Shown: positions 11,129 through 22,786, numbered from the stretch's first letter. The stretch is 64,000 bases of DNA from Mya arenaria (GCF_026914265.1 NC_069122.1:41309125-41373124); one strand, 5' to 3'. Made by a program: numbers and translations. Notes: a model not told the origin generated them from the sequence alone.

Positions 11129-11139
11129 ACCGCCATTTT
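11129..11139 (-). promoter_or_regulatory. YY1-like motif and start codon directly before a donor site
   Basis: The minus strand reads AAAATGGCGGT, one base off the YY1 consensus. It is followed at once by gtaagt, giving a candidate exon end ATG GCG GT|gtaagt. This could be the 5' exon of a minus-strand gene; no second exon was found. Confidence 0.25.
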
Positions 11140-11606
11140 GATTTGGTTCCCGTATTCCTAATACTTTTCGATTGCACGACGGGCACCTGGTTTAGCTGAT
11201 ACCGGTCTCTTTTTGTAGAAAAGAGAATGAGGGTACCAGTCTAGTTTGCAGGGTCAGTCTTGAATGCCGGGATATGTGTGACGTTACACGGGGTGCAAAC
11301 ATGTGGTGTAGCTTACTATTGGATGTAGGGTAAAATGACTTCGTATGTAAATGGTATACTTTCATTATTTTTCATTATTTTGTTCAATAAAACTCACCAA
11401 ATTGCAACGGTACAACTATACTAAGAGTAACACGCAATGTTTGTCATAAAAAAGGCAATAACGCGTTAAATACACATAAGCAGGTACTTGACGCCCCACA
11501 TTCACGTAAGTAGTTCTGTTGCTACGCAGGTGGTGTGTATTAATATATTCATGTTCAATATGTCGTGTCAGGCGACTAGTCGCGTTTCTGAAATACCGCT
11601 CTCTAA

Positions 11607-11942
11607 AGACTGTCGGCTTGCAACCGACAGTCTAAAAACGACAGTCCCAAACCACCCAAACATATCAACAATGGAAGAAGCAACACAGACAAGAAACCTG
11701 TCGAGGAAACTGGTCGGACAACGCAGGAAGTTGATATAGGAGGTCCTTCCGAACTGGTTCCAAACACATCCAGTAAATGCGTTCCAAAAGCCGAATTCGG
11801 CTATCCAATTTGCTGCACAGGTGGCCAGAACCAGGATGGTGGAGTCGGACAGGGGTTGACGCCTACAGCTCCACTGCTCGTCAATGATGCGCCCGGAGCT
11901 GATATTGGCTCGATCCGTTCACACATTGCACCGACAGCTTAA
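11607..11942 (+). CDS. Possible terminal exon, partial or orphan (receptor-tail-like)
   Basis: A plus-strand frame stays open for 111 codons between TAA at 11604 and TAA at 11940, with no ATG at its start. It is Asn/Thr/Gly/Pro-rich with balanced amino acids. It contains GGPSELVPNTSSKC, which resembles the GGPSELITNSEKC block of the receptor tail encoded at 32522-33072, and a PLL motif near the C-terminus. An AATAAA lies 355 bases beyond the stop (12297-12302), as for a last exon. No sushi, cysteine-rich or membrane exon was found upstream. It may be a relic third paralogue, or coincidence in polar sequence. Confidence 0.35.
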   Translation, partial: RLSACNRQSKNDSPKPPKHINNGRSNTDKKPVEETGRTTQEVDIGGPSELVPNTSSKCVPKAEFGYPICCTGGQNQDGGVGQGLTPTAPLLVNDAPGADIGSIRSHIAPTA

Positions 11943-12296
11943 GTCGAGACCCTAGGTGACAGCCAGATGGTCTACAATGAATCTACGAACGATATAGCTA
12001 ATCGGATTGCTCGTTATAAATAACGGACCTTTGTATACAGTGAATGGAATCAAGGATGAATGACCATAAAATGGACTTAAGCTGAATATTGAATGCCACC
12101 CCAGAATTTTATGTGGTCGTCAGACATCTAAATTTGGCATTGAATATTGCAAATAGCTTGATGAAATAACAAACTGAGTTGAATATCGGATACATGAACT
12201 GAAGATGACAAAATGTGTGTGCATTTATACTTTCCATGTTATGTTTTGTTGAAAGTTTATAAAAGTGTATACTTTGTATAATGTTCATCGTTATCC

Positions 12297-12302
12297 AATA
12301 AA
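12297..12302 (+). terminator. Polyadenylation signal AATAAA
   Basis: AATAAA downstream of the open frame ending at 11942; meaningful only if that frame is an expressed last exon. Confidence 0.25.
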
Positions 12303-12337
12303 TGAACATGTATATGATAATTTTGTATTTGGATGTA

Positions 12338-12511
12338 CAATCAAACTCCGTTGGGTCGAACTCGCTTGGCTCGAAATTCTCGATGGCTCGAACTGGATGT
12401 AAAGGACCATTTCTTTATACTTAAAGTAAGCATACCCATGTCGGTTCGACTTTTTTAACGTCGAGATATTTAAGCCTGTCCCTTGGAGTTCGAGCCAACG
12501 GGGTTGGACTG
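12338..12511. mobile_element. Pogo/Tigger-type MITE, copy 1
   Basis: Termini CAATCAAACTCCGTTGG and its complement-like CCAACGGGGTTGGACTG are flanked by TA on each side (12336-12337, 12512-12513). The interior repeats 'ggctcgaa' motifs. CAGTC...GACTG ends with TA duplication are typical of pogo-like elements. Related copies: 41933-42114 and 43634-43808. Confidence 0.7.
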
Positions 12512-12513
12512 TA

Positions 12514-13955
12514 CTTAAATGTTGACTCGGTATAAAGATATTGTAGTTAATCTTGGTTTTCTTTCAAAAGAAACTAATCTGCTAATTTATTGCATTCACG
12601 TACATCAGCGTGATAATGCTATGCATACCACAGATTAGATTTATCATTATCAAACCCTTTATGAATGAGAATGAATTAATGTCGATATTTCAAATAAATA
12701 AAAAAAGAGCTACGTGTTCAGTTATGTTTTCGGATAATACATGTACGTCCATTAACATTAATTACTTAACCTAATCTTTGACCTATGAAAATAACCTGAC
12801 ACTACACTATCTCTACAATAAATTATCTTTGAAAACCTGTAACGTGAAATTTGTCTCGTTTGAATATCGCCCAAGGTCTTCACATCGGACTTTGCACCAT
12901 GTGTTAAGCAAATCGTTACTCTTCTTAACACGGTTGAACCAAAAAAAGCAAAAATGAATGACGTATGTGATTTGGACGACGTGATATAATGCAGTTAGTA
13001 TTGCAATGATTGGAGTGTTGAAAAAACAAGATAGCTGCATGTACTTGTTCTCTCTGAAATCAGGTCATTCTCCAGTGATAGCGTATTTATAATAACTTAA
13101 CATGATGCGGGATAAATACAACTGGATGAAGTATTGATGTTTAAAATTGATCTGTACTTTATGAAAACTGCCTTTACATTCAGAAGTGCACGTTTGAAAG
13201 AGCTGTGGATTATATACACGTGCAGATGGAAAATAAGTGTGAAGAAATAACAGGGAATACACAATTACTATCTCGCAGTAAAGATAATAGATGAAAAAAA
13301 GGAGTCAATTTTAGTTTTCTTAAACGATGTTTGGTCGTTGGTATTAGATTTCAGCGAGTTCTGGTGTGTTTTGTATGAGCAGGAAAAAAAAAACATTTGA
13401 GAATAAGAAAGATTCGTTTCAAATCATAAGGGTGTAATTATATGTAATTTGATTCCGTGATGTGGATGTAATATGGTCTTAAATACTTGCGTTGCATACA
13501 AAGGCGCAATAATCGTTATATAATTTAAACTTGCATCAAGTGGACAGGTACTGATGAAATATCATGCCTTATATTAAATAGCGGGTTTATTGTACTGAGG
13601 ATAATACGCGTACGTGAGCCAGTTCATACAACGCGCAAACAAAATAAACAAACGAGGTGACTAAGATATAAAGTTTCAAGAGACATACATCATCGCAACC
13701 TGCAGAGGAAAATATATGTTACTACGGTACTAAATGTATAAAATGTAATACTTGCACAATAAATTATATTCAAAATAAAGAAGTTTATGGAAAAAACCTC
13801 GATAGAGTTATTTACGAAATTAAGGTCCAGATACTAGGTATAAAATCGTATTCATTACGAAAAAGTATAACCACGGATTTCGTGCTGGCAAATGCAGGTG
13901 GTGACAGAATTGTATATACAATACGGACGCGATGAAATAACTGATTAGAAATATC
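12514..13955. other. Upstream flank of CTBS, nothing recognised
   Basis: No repeat or exon was recognised. The promoter of the gene starting at 13956 should lie in the right part; a TATA-like 'tgtataaaatg' occurs about 220 bases before the start codon, but no cap-site evidence is available. Confidence 0.4.
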
Positions 13956-16900
13956 ATGCCGGAAAAGGACATTGAGGCTGAGAAGCCCCTGCAAAAGGGC
14001 GCCCGCGAGCCGCGGGGACGGCGGTGCAATATGGGTGGTGTGGATTTCCGGTGGGTGGCGGCGTGCGTCTCTCTGACCCTGATTGGCGTTGCTATAGGCT
14101 ATTGGGTGGTCACGCCTATAGGGGCGGGAGTACCGCCCATTTGTCATTGTGAGAATCTACGCTTCTGTGAGCGGGTTACGGATACAACGAGAAAAGAGGT
14201 ATGACAAAGAGCGGCATGAGAGAAATATCACTGGCTGAGGTAATGGCCGTGTTCTTAAATATGCACTCTTACTCCAAAATAAGAATTACCACAATTAATA
14301 CAATTGTTTTAATATACTAAAAAGGATGAATAAAAGTAAAAAAAAATGGTTTTTATGAAGGATACCTAGTTTAATTTGAGATAAAGGTGCAAAAAACATT
14401 GTAATTCTACCGTTACGGTATGAGACGATAGTAAATATTTTATCACTCAATCAATCATTTAATATTTTTTGCGTTTTCAGCTATTAAATACACAGTTACA
14501 ATCATTAATTCATATTTTTCATAAATGCATTATTTAGTAAGTAGTTAAATGTTTATCACTCAAATTTATGTTTGTAATACTGTGTAAGCATAGATTTTGA
14601 ATAAGAATGTCACTTTAAGTTTTTGATTTGCACGTTCTCATTGCGGTCATCTGCGACCGATTGGGAGTCTGGATTTTAACGGTCGTATATCTAGACGTGG
14701 GTTGTTCCATAATATAACTTATCGTTTGTACCATGTCGGGGCTTGATTCAGGTGTTTCAGGTGTTCATGATTTCATTGTGGCGATACAAACCGCGCCTGT
14801 CGGGAGCGCTGTAATTGGAAGAAAGTGACCACGGTCGTAATGGTCGGATTTCTGTATGTACGGATGCTCCATGTTGTTACTTCTCGTATATATACCATGT
14901 CGGGGTTTGTTTCAGGTTACCATGTCGGGGCTTGTTTCAGGTTACCATGTCGGAGGTTGTTTCAGGTTACCATGTCGGAGGTTGTTTCAGGTTACCATGT
15001 CGGAGGTTGTTTCAGGTAACCATGTCGGAGGTTGTTTCGGGTTACCATGTTGTGGCTTGTCTCAGGTTACCATGTCGGGGCTTGTTTCAGGTTACCATGT
15101 CGGGGCTTGTTTCAGGTTACCATGTCGGGGCTTGTTTCAGGTTACCATGTCGGAGGTTGTTTCAGGTTACCATGTCGGGGCTTGTTTCAGGTTACCATGT
15201 CGGAGGTTGTTTCAGGTTACCATGTCGGGGCTTGTTTCAGGTTACCATGTCGGAGGTTGTTTCAGGTTACCATGTCGGGTCTTGTTTCATGTTTTCAGGT
15301 TTTCATTGCGGGCGACTGCGACCAGCTGGAGTGGAATGGCCACTGTCCATGATTATGATTGGATATCTGTAGACACAGCTTATGTTTTAACGTATCGCGT
15401 GTACCCTGTCGGGGCTTGTTTCAGGTTTTCAGGTTTTTCATAGCGAGCGACTGCGACCAGCTCGGAGCGTGGAGTGGAATGGCCACTGTTGTTATTATCG
15501 GATATTTGTAGACATAGCTTGTGTTTTAACGTATCGCGTGTAACCTGTCGGGGCTTGTTTCAGGTGTTCATGTTTTCATTGCGGGCGACTGCGACAGACT
15601 GGCAGCACTATGATTGGACCAAAGTGACCACGGTTGTAATGGTTGGGTATCTAGACATGGGGCTTGTCTGTCTCGCCCATGAACATGGTGCTCGGGCTGT
15701 TATCATTGGTGAGTTGGAAATAAAGTTATACTATAAACCAGAATCCCAATGACTTTGTTGTATCATACATACGGTGACTTATTTATGTTTATAAAGATCA
15801 GCGTTTGAATAATAAAGTACACTGTCTATTAACTTACATTTTCCAAGTAAGTAAGTACCAACGCTTGACCCATTAAATCTATTTTACACCATAGTAACCA
15901 ATGTCTTCGTTTGACCACTATTGTACACCGTAGTAACGTATGTCTTCGTTTGGCCACTATTATATACCGTTGTAACGTATGTCTTCGGTCGTCCACTATT
16001 GTTCACCGTAGTAACCTTTGACTTGGTTTGACCACTATTTTACACCATAGTAACCAATGTCTTCGTTTGACCACTATTGTACACCGTAGTAACGTATGTC
16101 TTCGTTTGACCACTATTGTACACCGTAGTAACGTATGTCTTCGTTTGACCACTATTATATACCGTAGTAACGTATGTCTTCGGTCGTCCACTATTGTTCA
16201 CCGTAGTAACCTTTGACTTCGTTTGACCACTATTGTACACCGTAGTAACGTATGTCTTCGTTTGACCACTATTGTTCACCGTAGTAACGTATGTCTTCGT
16301 TTGACCACAAGTGTTCACCGTAGTAGACTATTTCTTCATTGACCACTGTTATTAGACCACCGTTATCTGCCTTACAGGCGACGTGTCGGCGGACGTGTTT
16401 GTGAGTCCGGACAAGCGGAAGTCATGGATCGCCAAGCAGCTCGATGTCGTGGACCGCCACTTCCTGGACGGCCTTAATTTCGACTTCGAGAGCCCCATTC
16501 TTCCGAGCCAGTTTGACCTGAGGGACGGATATACCGCCCTCGTGCGGGAGACGCGCGCGGCCCTCGTGGAGAAGTTCCCATTTGCCATGGTAAGACTTTC
16601 TTTCTTTTTGCTTTCAACATATGCTTATTTTTTATTTAAGTGTGAACGTGTGTTGTGCGCCTGCCTTAATATAATCGCGTGTCATAGAACAATATATGCA
16701 TGTCCGTTTAGAACGCTCATGGTTTTGCCATTCTGTACATCTCCGGCCCTTTCTTGACTTCAGACCCTGGGCAAACTTGGCCTTTTTAGACCACATGGCA
16801 TTAGCGTTAACGTTCAATATTAATTTGAGCATATCGATGTGCACCGTGGTCTCATTTGACCCAGAATCGGTTAACACTGTTCCATTTACCGCCAAATGGA

Positions 16901-19900
16901 CGTTCGCCATTCTGTACATCTCCGGCCCTTTCTTGACTTTAGGCATTCACCAAAGTGGGCCTTTTCTGACCACATGTCATACGCGTTAACGTTTACGATT
17001 AATTTGAACATATCTACGTGCCACGAGATCGCATTTGACTTAAAATCATTTAACACTGTTCCATTTACTACGAAATGGATTTTATAAACAAAAGCTGACA
17101 ATCTACGTAGTACGTGAACCGTCTTATGTATGTGTGTTAAAGTAAAGTAATTAATTTATAAGAAAATGGTCATTTTCAATAGCCATACATCCCTTTAACC
17201 ATTAAATGTCGTCCATTTGTGCAAGATGAATGATTGACTGTCTACATTATTAGACTCAGACTAATTACCAGACAGAACTTATGCAAACCGCGCACAAATT
17301 GTGTTGACAGAAACGACTTTTTTGGGTGCAATTAATTTGCGTTTCAAACAGGAGTACGTGACAGTAATTCAAAAACAATACACAAACAGTATACGGAACA
17401 CCTACGTGTCTTATTTTCCATTTCTATGACAAATTATTTTGCCTTCTTAGACTTAGGCATACTGGGGCCATGTGACAGAAGCATTTTAAGCAGCTCAAAG
17501 CGACAAAGAACGCAGCCAAAACGAGGCTTTCTTTCATGTAGTGTATAAGATAATTTGCGAACCAAAGAGAATCGATTTTTTTTTATTTTTTGTCAAAGTG
17601 CGCTTCCGGCCCAGTCATGTCAGAAATACATTTAAGCAACATTACAATAGATCAAAAGCGCGTTTGGGAGTTCTAGTCACACGAGACATTTCGTGGAAAG
17701 TAAAAACCCTCACAAAACCCTCGCCGATTGTTTAATTCTGCTGCTGCTGAGATTCCTCCAGAAATTGAAGAACTGACGAACATTTCTTTTAATGATTTGC
17801 CTGAAGTTACAAATAAAAATGAAAGTAAAAATGAAAGTTTAGATCTAGGGCAACAGCTGAAAGTAATGACATGCCAACCATTCATGAACATAAACCACAG
17901 GGGCAGGTTGCGTTGTTTTGACACCGTTTTTTTTATAATCATTTTTAGTAAGAATATAATGTGGTTACTGTCACTTGTGATAAATGGCATTTTTTTTTAT
18001 TCTATTATCTTTGTCATTATCAAAGATAATACTTCACGTGTCCTCAAGTCGACGATGTATTCATACGCGTGGGAAGGCTACATGCTACTTGGAATTATCG
18101 AGTGATGAATTGCGGTTCTTGGATAACAGCAAAATAAAAATGATCTTTTATTGTTTTATAGTTGTAATTATAAGTATTTAATATTTTTTTTGTGCGTTTC
18201 ATTGATGTATGAAGTGTTGGAAAAATTATACATAAACATCTTTATGTTCAATTTACCCTTCCGTGTCTTACCTGCGCTCAATATTATTCCCCTGCAGGTT
18301 TCCGTGGACGTGGCATGGGGCGCCCAGGGCGTTGATGAGAGAAACTATGACTACCAGGGGCTGGCGGCGGCGGCCGACTTCCTGTTCGTTATGGCATACG
18401 ACATGCAGAGTCAGATCCGGGGGTCCTGTGTCGCCGGGCCCAACAGTCCCTTCCCAAGTGTCATGGAAGGTAGGGAGATATCTACGAGGAAAAAGGATAT
18501 AACAGGCACATATAAAGGATTGCATTTCACTAGGATTTCACTTTCATTTCACAAAATTATCAGACTATCCGTGGCTTTTGTAAGGGGGTGGGGGAATTAA
18601 TGTATCTTACATAACCTACAACTACGAAAAGTTCTTGTTGTGTTTTTTTTTTAAACTATGCGAGTAAATTAGATAGTTATGTGTCTATATACGGGCAGAC
18701 CTGTATCATGTCGGCAAAAAATGAATGACCAGTATGTGTTTTTGCAGGTGTACAAAGCTATCTGAATGCCAGTATCTCCCCCGACAGGCTGGTTCTGGGT
18801 CTACCCTGGTACGGCTACAACTACTCTTGCCTCGCCTTGTCCACGGTAGGTAACGAAAGTATACAGCTGGGGTTGTCCTATAATTATATGGCCTATGACA
18901 TGCTTTCTGACAACTGGTTCATCTGAACCTTCCTGTCATATACAATCAAATAGACAGTGCTTTAATTGACCAATAAAGTTATTAGATTAGATGTTCTAAT
19001 TTCTCAGAAATATCTGTTTGATAATTCGAGCGTACGATACGCGTGTTCATAAGATGGCCTTTTTGTGCTAAATCGCGGTAAAATAATAATAGCCCAAAAA
19101 GTTATAAATTTTGTTTTAGACGTAAGTTGTTATTTCGGCACATTTGAATTCATTACAGGAAAACGTGTGTTCCATCCGCGCCATCCCGTTCCGGGGCGTG
19201 TATTGTAGCGACGCGGCCGGTAATGAGATCAACTTCAATATCATTTCCAGTCTGCTCGAGTCTTCCACTTCCGGACGACTCTGGGACGAAGAGTCACAGA
19301 CGCCATACTTTAACTATGAGGTGAGAATGTACATACTATTAATTACTTTAGTTATCATTTTTCACTTTGACTTGTCCGTGCAATATGAGATTTTTAAAAT
19401 TACTAAGCTCACGACATTTCTCGTGTAACACCCATATCAGTTGGTCAACGGTTAAGGTCACACTAAGTCTTAAGGTCAACGGTTAAGGTCACACTAAGTC
19501 TTAAGGTCAACGGTTAAGGTCACACTTAGTCTTAAGGTCAACGGGTAAGGTCACACTTAGTCTTAAGGTCAACGGGTAAGGTCACACTTAGTCTTAAGGT
19601 CAACGGTTAAGGTCACACTAAGTCTTAAGGTCAACGGTTAAGGTCACACTAAGTCTTAAGGTCAACGGTTAAGGTTACACTTAGTCTGAAGGTCAAAGGT
19701 TAAGGTCACACTAAGTCTGAAGGTCAACGGTTAAGGTCACACTTAGTCTGAAGGTCAACGGTTACAGTCACACTAAGTCTTAAGGATCATTGGTCAACAT
19801 TCCTTGTAATTTGACTTGTTCGGGCTTTAAGTTGGCAATGCAATTTGGAATTTTCAACAACCTTGTACATAAATGTTTACTATAACATGGGGGCATGTCA

Positions 19901-21057
19901 CATGCAAGACTCATATAGGTGTGTATGTTTTAATGTTTTGTTTGACAGCACTCGCATGCAAATATACCAATCCACATTCAAACAATTACATTTAAAGTAA
20001 TCAAACAACCTATCTCTGAATTGCTTCACAATTGTTACAGCAGCGGGCTCATCATTGTTGTTTCATTATAAGACCTTAAAATACTTCTGTTTCCGGTCAC
20101 CCGACCCTACCTACGAACTAGCCGCCTTCCCTAACGGTTTTTATAGTCCGTCGGCTAAAAAAACACTGTTCGTATTATCTATGTTACGAAAAGTGTTAAT
20201 ATGTTTCTTAAAAAGAAATATATTTAAGATTACTTGTACGCCGCGCCCAATGATGACAAAAACGTTAACATAAACTAAATAAATCCTACCTACCCTTCAT
20301 GATTTTGGACTAAACATTTGTTTTGCTTAGGTTGTTTTCTGATATGCCCTGGTATTGACCTGAACGTTGCGCGTATACAAAACATCCGTTATTCTAATGC
20401 CAACCTTGTTTCACAACATTGAAGCAAGCCCCTGGCTGCACTATTTGCTGATGTGTTAACATGTGCTGTACAGATCGTACATATCAACTTTGACCACTGA
20501 TTTAACCATAGCCCCATAAACTTTCCTGGTACTAACGTAATTTAACTGCACCTGTAACCAGATATGGATGCTTGCAACATTTTAATGATAAGGAATCGAC
20601 GGAGTCAGCGTAGCAAACGAGCCCTTCGTAATCATTCAGAATACTACTTCATTGGCTAACAGATTGTCAACACAAAATGTATTTCGGATAAGTGGCAGAT
20701 TTTTAAACAACCGCGAAGGTCGGAGTCCCTAATGACTAAACCAAGTACTTAATGATTGACCCTTTCTGATATTTGTAGTCCAAGTTTACGATATCATTTC
20801 TGTTTTTGCAGATGCACGGCGAGTCTCTGCAGGTCCGATATGATGACCCAAAGAGCCTCACAGTGAAATATCAGTACGCGATAGACGAGGGGCTGCGGGG
20901 CGTTGGGGTGTGGAACACGGAGGCACTGGCGTACAGCTCCCAAGCGCCGCGCGACATCTGGGACGTCCACGAAATGTGGGCCGCGCTGCCTGACTTCCAC
21001 GAGAATCAGCCTCACAACCACCGGAAACAATCGACGCGGCACGTAGGGCGTGATTAG
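13956..21057 (+). CDS. CTBS: Di-N-acetylchitobiase (GH18), seven exons, complete
   Basis: Lysosomal exo-glycosidase that removes reducing-end GlcNAc from chitobiose cores during N-glycoprotein breakdown (family knowledge). Exons: 13956-14198, 15564-15708, 16378-16589, 18298-18469, 18748-18845, 19159-19320, 20812-21057; all introns are GT-AG and the frame gives 425 residues. The GH18 signature LDGLNFDFE spans residues 159-167, with E167 the expected acid catalyst; MAYD is at 232-235, followed by LGLPWYGY and the C-terminal GVGVWN strand motif. Order and spacing match human CTBS as I remember it. A hydrophobic stretch at about residues 29-52 is a signal peptide or anchor; the second Met (residue 26) may be the real start. 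Introns carry four tandem expansions and a MITE. Confidence 0.93.
14255..14618 (-). mobile_element. MITE family D, in CTBS intron 1
   Basis: Begins TTAAATATGCACTCTTACTCC and ends gaataagaatgtcactttaa. Internal blocks 'aaaaaggatgaataaa' and 'atgcattatttagtaagtag' match the copies at 41054, 57510 and 58667 (the last two in the opposite orientation). About 365 bp, TTAA-like at both ends, non-coding. Confidence 0.75.
14630..15563 (+). repeat. Degenerate tandem copies of CTBS exon 2 and its acceptor
   Basis: At least four decayed copies of the exon-2 region precede the real exon. They start near 14640, 14759, 15297 and 15432. Each has a version of 'ttcattgcgggcgactgcga', then 'gtatctagacatgg'-like sequence and a 'gtcggggcttgtttcag' acceptor. 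Copies near 15297 and 15432 also share 'tggaatggccactgt' and 'gttttaacgtatcgcgtgta'. Only the last (15564-15708) keeps the reading frame that matches the family. Confidence 0.8.
14896..15297 (+). repeat. 25-bp minisatellite built on a splice acceptor, about 16 copies
   Basis: The unit catgtcggggcttgtttcag plus gttac recurs every 25 bases, with g/a variants (cggggctt or cggaggtt). Each unit ends in the same TTGTTTCAG that serves as the exon-2 acceptor at 15563. As 25 is not a multiple of three, apparent open frames run across it in three registers; these are not genes. Confidence 0.9.
15880..16335. repeat. 39-bp minisatellite in CTBS intron 2, about 11 copies
   Basis: Unit 'taacgtatgtcttcgtttga' then 'ccactattgtacaccgtag'. 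A variant block with 'ttttacaccatagtaaccaa' occurs twice, 156 bases (four units) apart, so there is a second-order repeat. The array ends about 40 bases before the exon-3 acceptor. Confidence 0.9.
16729..17088. repeat. Tandem duplication of about 180 bp in CTBS intron 3
   Basis: Two adjacent copies, each starting 'tctgtacatctccggccc' and ending 'taacactgttccatttac' then 'cgaaatgga' or similar. They have diverged moderately, so the duplication is not recent. Confidence 0.8.
17100..18290. other. Rest of CTBS intron 3, nothing recognised
   Basis: AT-rich sequence with no exon that fits the CTBS frame and no clear repeat. Confidence 0.45.
19436..19790. repeat. 31-bp minisatellite in CTBS intron 6, about 11 copies
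   Basis: Unit 'aaggtcaacggttaaggtca' then 'cactaagtctt', with c/t and a/g variants. Clean tandem array. Confidence 0.92.
20084..20170 (-). repeat. Fragment of MITE family J
   Basis: 'ttccggtcacccgaccctac' through 'ggctaaaaaaac' is the complement of the right part of the element at 23359-23700. Only one end is present. Confidence 0.45.
20585..20760. repeat. Dispersed repeat family M, copy 1
   Basis: Shares 'gtcagcgtagcaaacgagcc', 'ttcattggctaacagattgt' and 'caaa...gtatttcggat' in order with 30815-31045. It is close to the last CTBS exon but outside it. Confidence 0.45.
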
Positions 21058-21196
21058 ACACAAGTGGTGGACATACGAACGGAAAGTAGAACCGGGACTG
21101 ACTGTAATCGTAGATTGGTGACTCATTAATTGAACATGGTGACAATGATCGTGGATTATTTGGTGCTGCTCCCGATATCAGGGGAGATTGCGGGTA

Positions 21197-21531
21197 CATT
21201 CGGAGCTCCTCGGCCATTTTTATCGAAAAAACCCTCGGATGTATCTGGACGGTTAACATACTCAGAAAGCGGTACGTTTAAGTCCGCTGCAAGTAGATCG
21301 CGTAGTAATTTTATTTAGAAGTTAAACTTCATGACTCAACTCTTGGGAATCTTAATTATGTTTGAAATAATACACTTCACTGGCAATGAATGTAAACCTA
21401 GATCAATAGATACAACTCTAAAGCTCTACATTCAATTAATGATATAATTAAAAAATACGAACTACTTCAACTGATATACCGGCATACATCCGAGGTTGTT
21501 TTCGATAAAAATGACCGAGGAGCTCCGAATG
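21197..21531. mobile_element. MITE family A, copy 2, just after CTBS
   Basis: Inverted ends CATTCGGAGCTCCTCGGCCA and complement, length 335 bp as in copy 1. Flanks ttgcgggta and ttgttgata agree at 6 of 9 positions. It starts 140 bases after the CTBS stop codon and may therefore lie in the 3' UTR or carry the polyadenylation region. Confidence 0.8.
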
Positions 21532-21954
21532 TTGTTGATACTGATGAAACAATGGGTCGTGGCATTGGCTTTTACCATATTCTGGAATAATAGTACACTT
21601 ACGGTGATATACAGGCGACATTTTGGATCTAGGGCTTAATTATCTCTAAGTCGTGGCTACGACATACTAATAATATATGCCATATTTTTCGGTTTCCGAT
21701 TAGATCCGTTGCCAGGTAACGAGGCTTGAGTTAGTAAGTCGTTGTCACAAGATAAGGAAGACGTTATTATGACGTAGTCATGAAATACCATATGTAACCT
21801 CTATGTTACCGTATTCTACATTTGTCATGGTAACATATTTGAATATTTTGTTCGAAACTATTAGTATGACACCAATATACTTACATTCCAACACGCTGTT
21901 AGTGTAACATTCATGGAAATTAGTCATTTGGATGAGCAAGCCTAAGTGCTGACA

Positions 21955-22075
21955 CTGGTGCTTGGCATCACTTTTTTAACAAGCCCTGCTGTATAAAGTC
22001 AAAAATATAAGCAAGCCCCTAAGCAGCTAACCAATGCAGGGCTTGTGGCTTGTGGGTTGTGCTAATTTTGACCAC
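21955..22075. repeat. Dispersed repeat family L, copy 2
   Basis: 'gcttggcatcactt', 'aacaagccctgctgtataaa' and 'aatgcagggcttg' match the block at 9160-9300. Confidence 0.4.
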
Positions 22076-22289
22076 TGAACTGTGCATTTTATGTATTTAT
22101 TCTATGTGTTACGGTGCTATTCGTTTGGAATATACCAAATATTAATATAAAAGCGGTGGCATTCATTTCGCAAAATTCATCAAGATTTGTAATAATATAT
22201 ACTATGCATTATAATTAATGTATCTATTTACATGTATAAATTGCTCAAGACAGAATTGTTTGCGCATTCATTGTTTAGGGTTGTCAATG

Positions 22290-22615
22290 ACATTTACACC
22301 TCGCTGGGTGCACCCATCCTCCCCGGTCCCATCTGTAAACTCAATATATAATTGTGCACATTTGACACTCATGTTATGTTTGTCTAAGTTCCGGTGCGCT
22401 CTCGTCCACCTAAAATCGTCCAAGTTGACCTTTTATTTCAGTGTAAGAGACAAAAAGTAATAAAATACGCCCAAAATGTACCATTTCGGACTAGAAATTG
22501 TTGAACCTAAACCCCCATCCGAACATATTTCGGTTCTGATGAAGGGCTACAAGTCAAAATGTTACGCCCCATAGTTACGCCCCCTCTACCGTCGAATCCT
22601 GGAGCCGCCACTGTA
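22290..22615. mobile_element. hAT-like MITE fragment (family H)
   Basis: The right end, complemented, reads CAGTGGCGGCTCCAGGATTC, a typical hAT-type terminus. The interior shares 'aaatcgtccaagtt' and 'tttatttcagt' with 40728-40961. No matching left terminus was found. Confidence 0.45.
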
Positions 22616-22650
22616 TATTTAATACTATAACTGTAGTATATACATTTGTT

Positions 22651-22786
22651 TAACTCTCGGGAAATGCCGAATATGTATATATCGTCACCCTAGTGCAATA
22701 ACTCAATAACTGCATATAGAAATAGAAGCAGATATTAAGTTATTGCACTAAGGTGACGATATATATTCGGCTAAATCCCAAGAGTG
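22651..22786. repeat. Inverted-repeat hairpin upstream of receptor gene 1
   Basis: 'ggaaatgccgaatatgtata' and 'tatatattcggctaaatccc' are complementary. The 'tatcgtcaccctagtgcaat' arm pairs with 'attgcactaaggtgacgata'. About 136 bp in all, ending some 275 bases before the start codon at 23062. It may be a small MITE. Confidence 0.7.

Noticed and set aside
12813-13262. Minus-strand frames of 65-75 codons upstream of CTBS
   Set aside because: Low-complexity hydrophobic mixture, no splice partners and no recognisable domain.
13812-14147. Minus-strand frames opposite CTBS exon 1
   Set aside because: Shadow of the real coding exon, whose plus-strand frame splices onward to the GH18 exons.
14815-15443. 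Overlapping 106- to 195-codon frames rich in GLFQVTMS
   Set aside because: They cross the 25-bp acceptor satellite in all three registers; only the exon-2 segment at 15564 fits the CTBS family.
16003-16318. Frames of TYVTTVYNSGQTK repeats on the minus strand
   Set aside because: The 39-bp CTBS intron 2 array is a multiple of three, so it stays open by chance.
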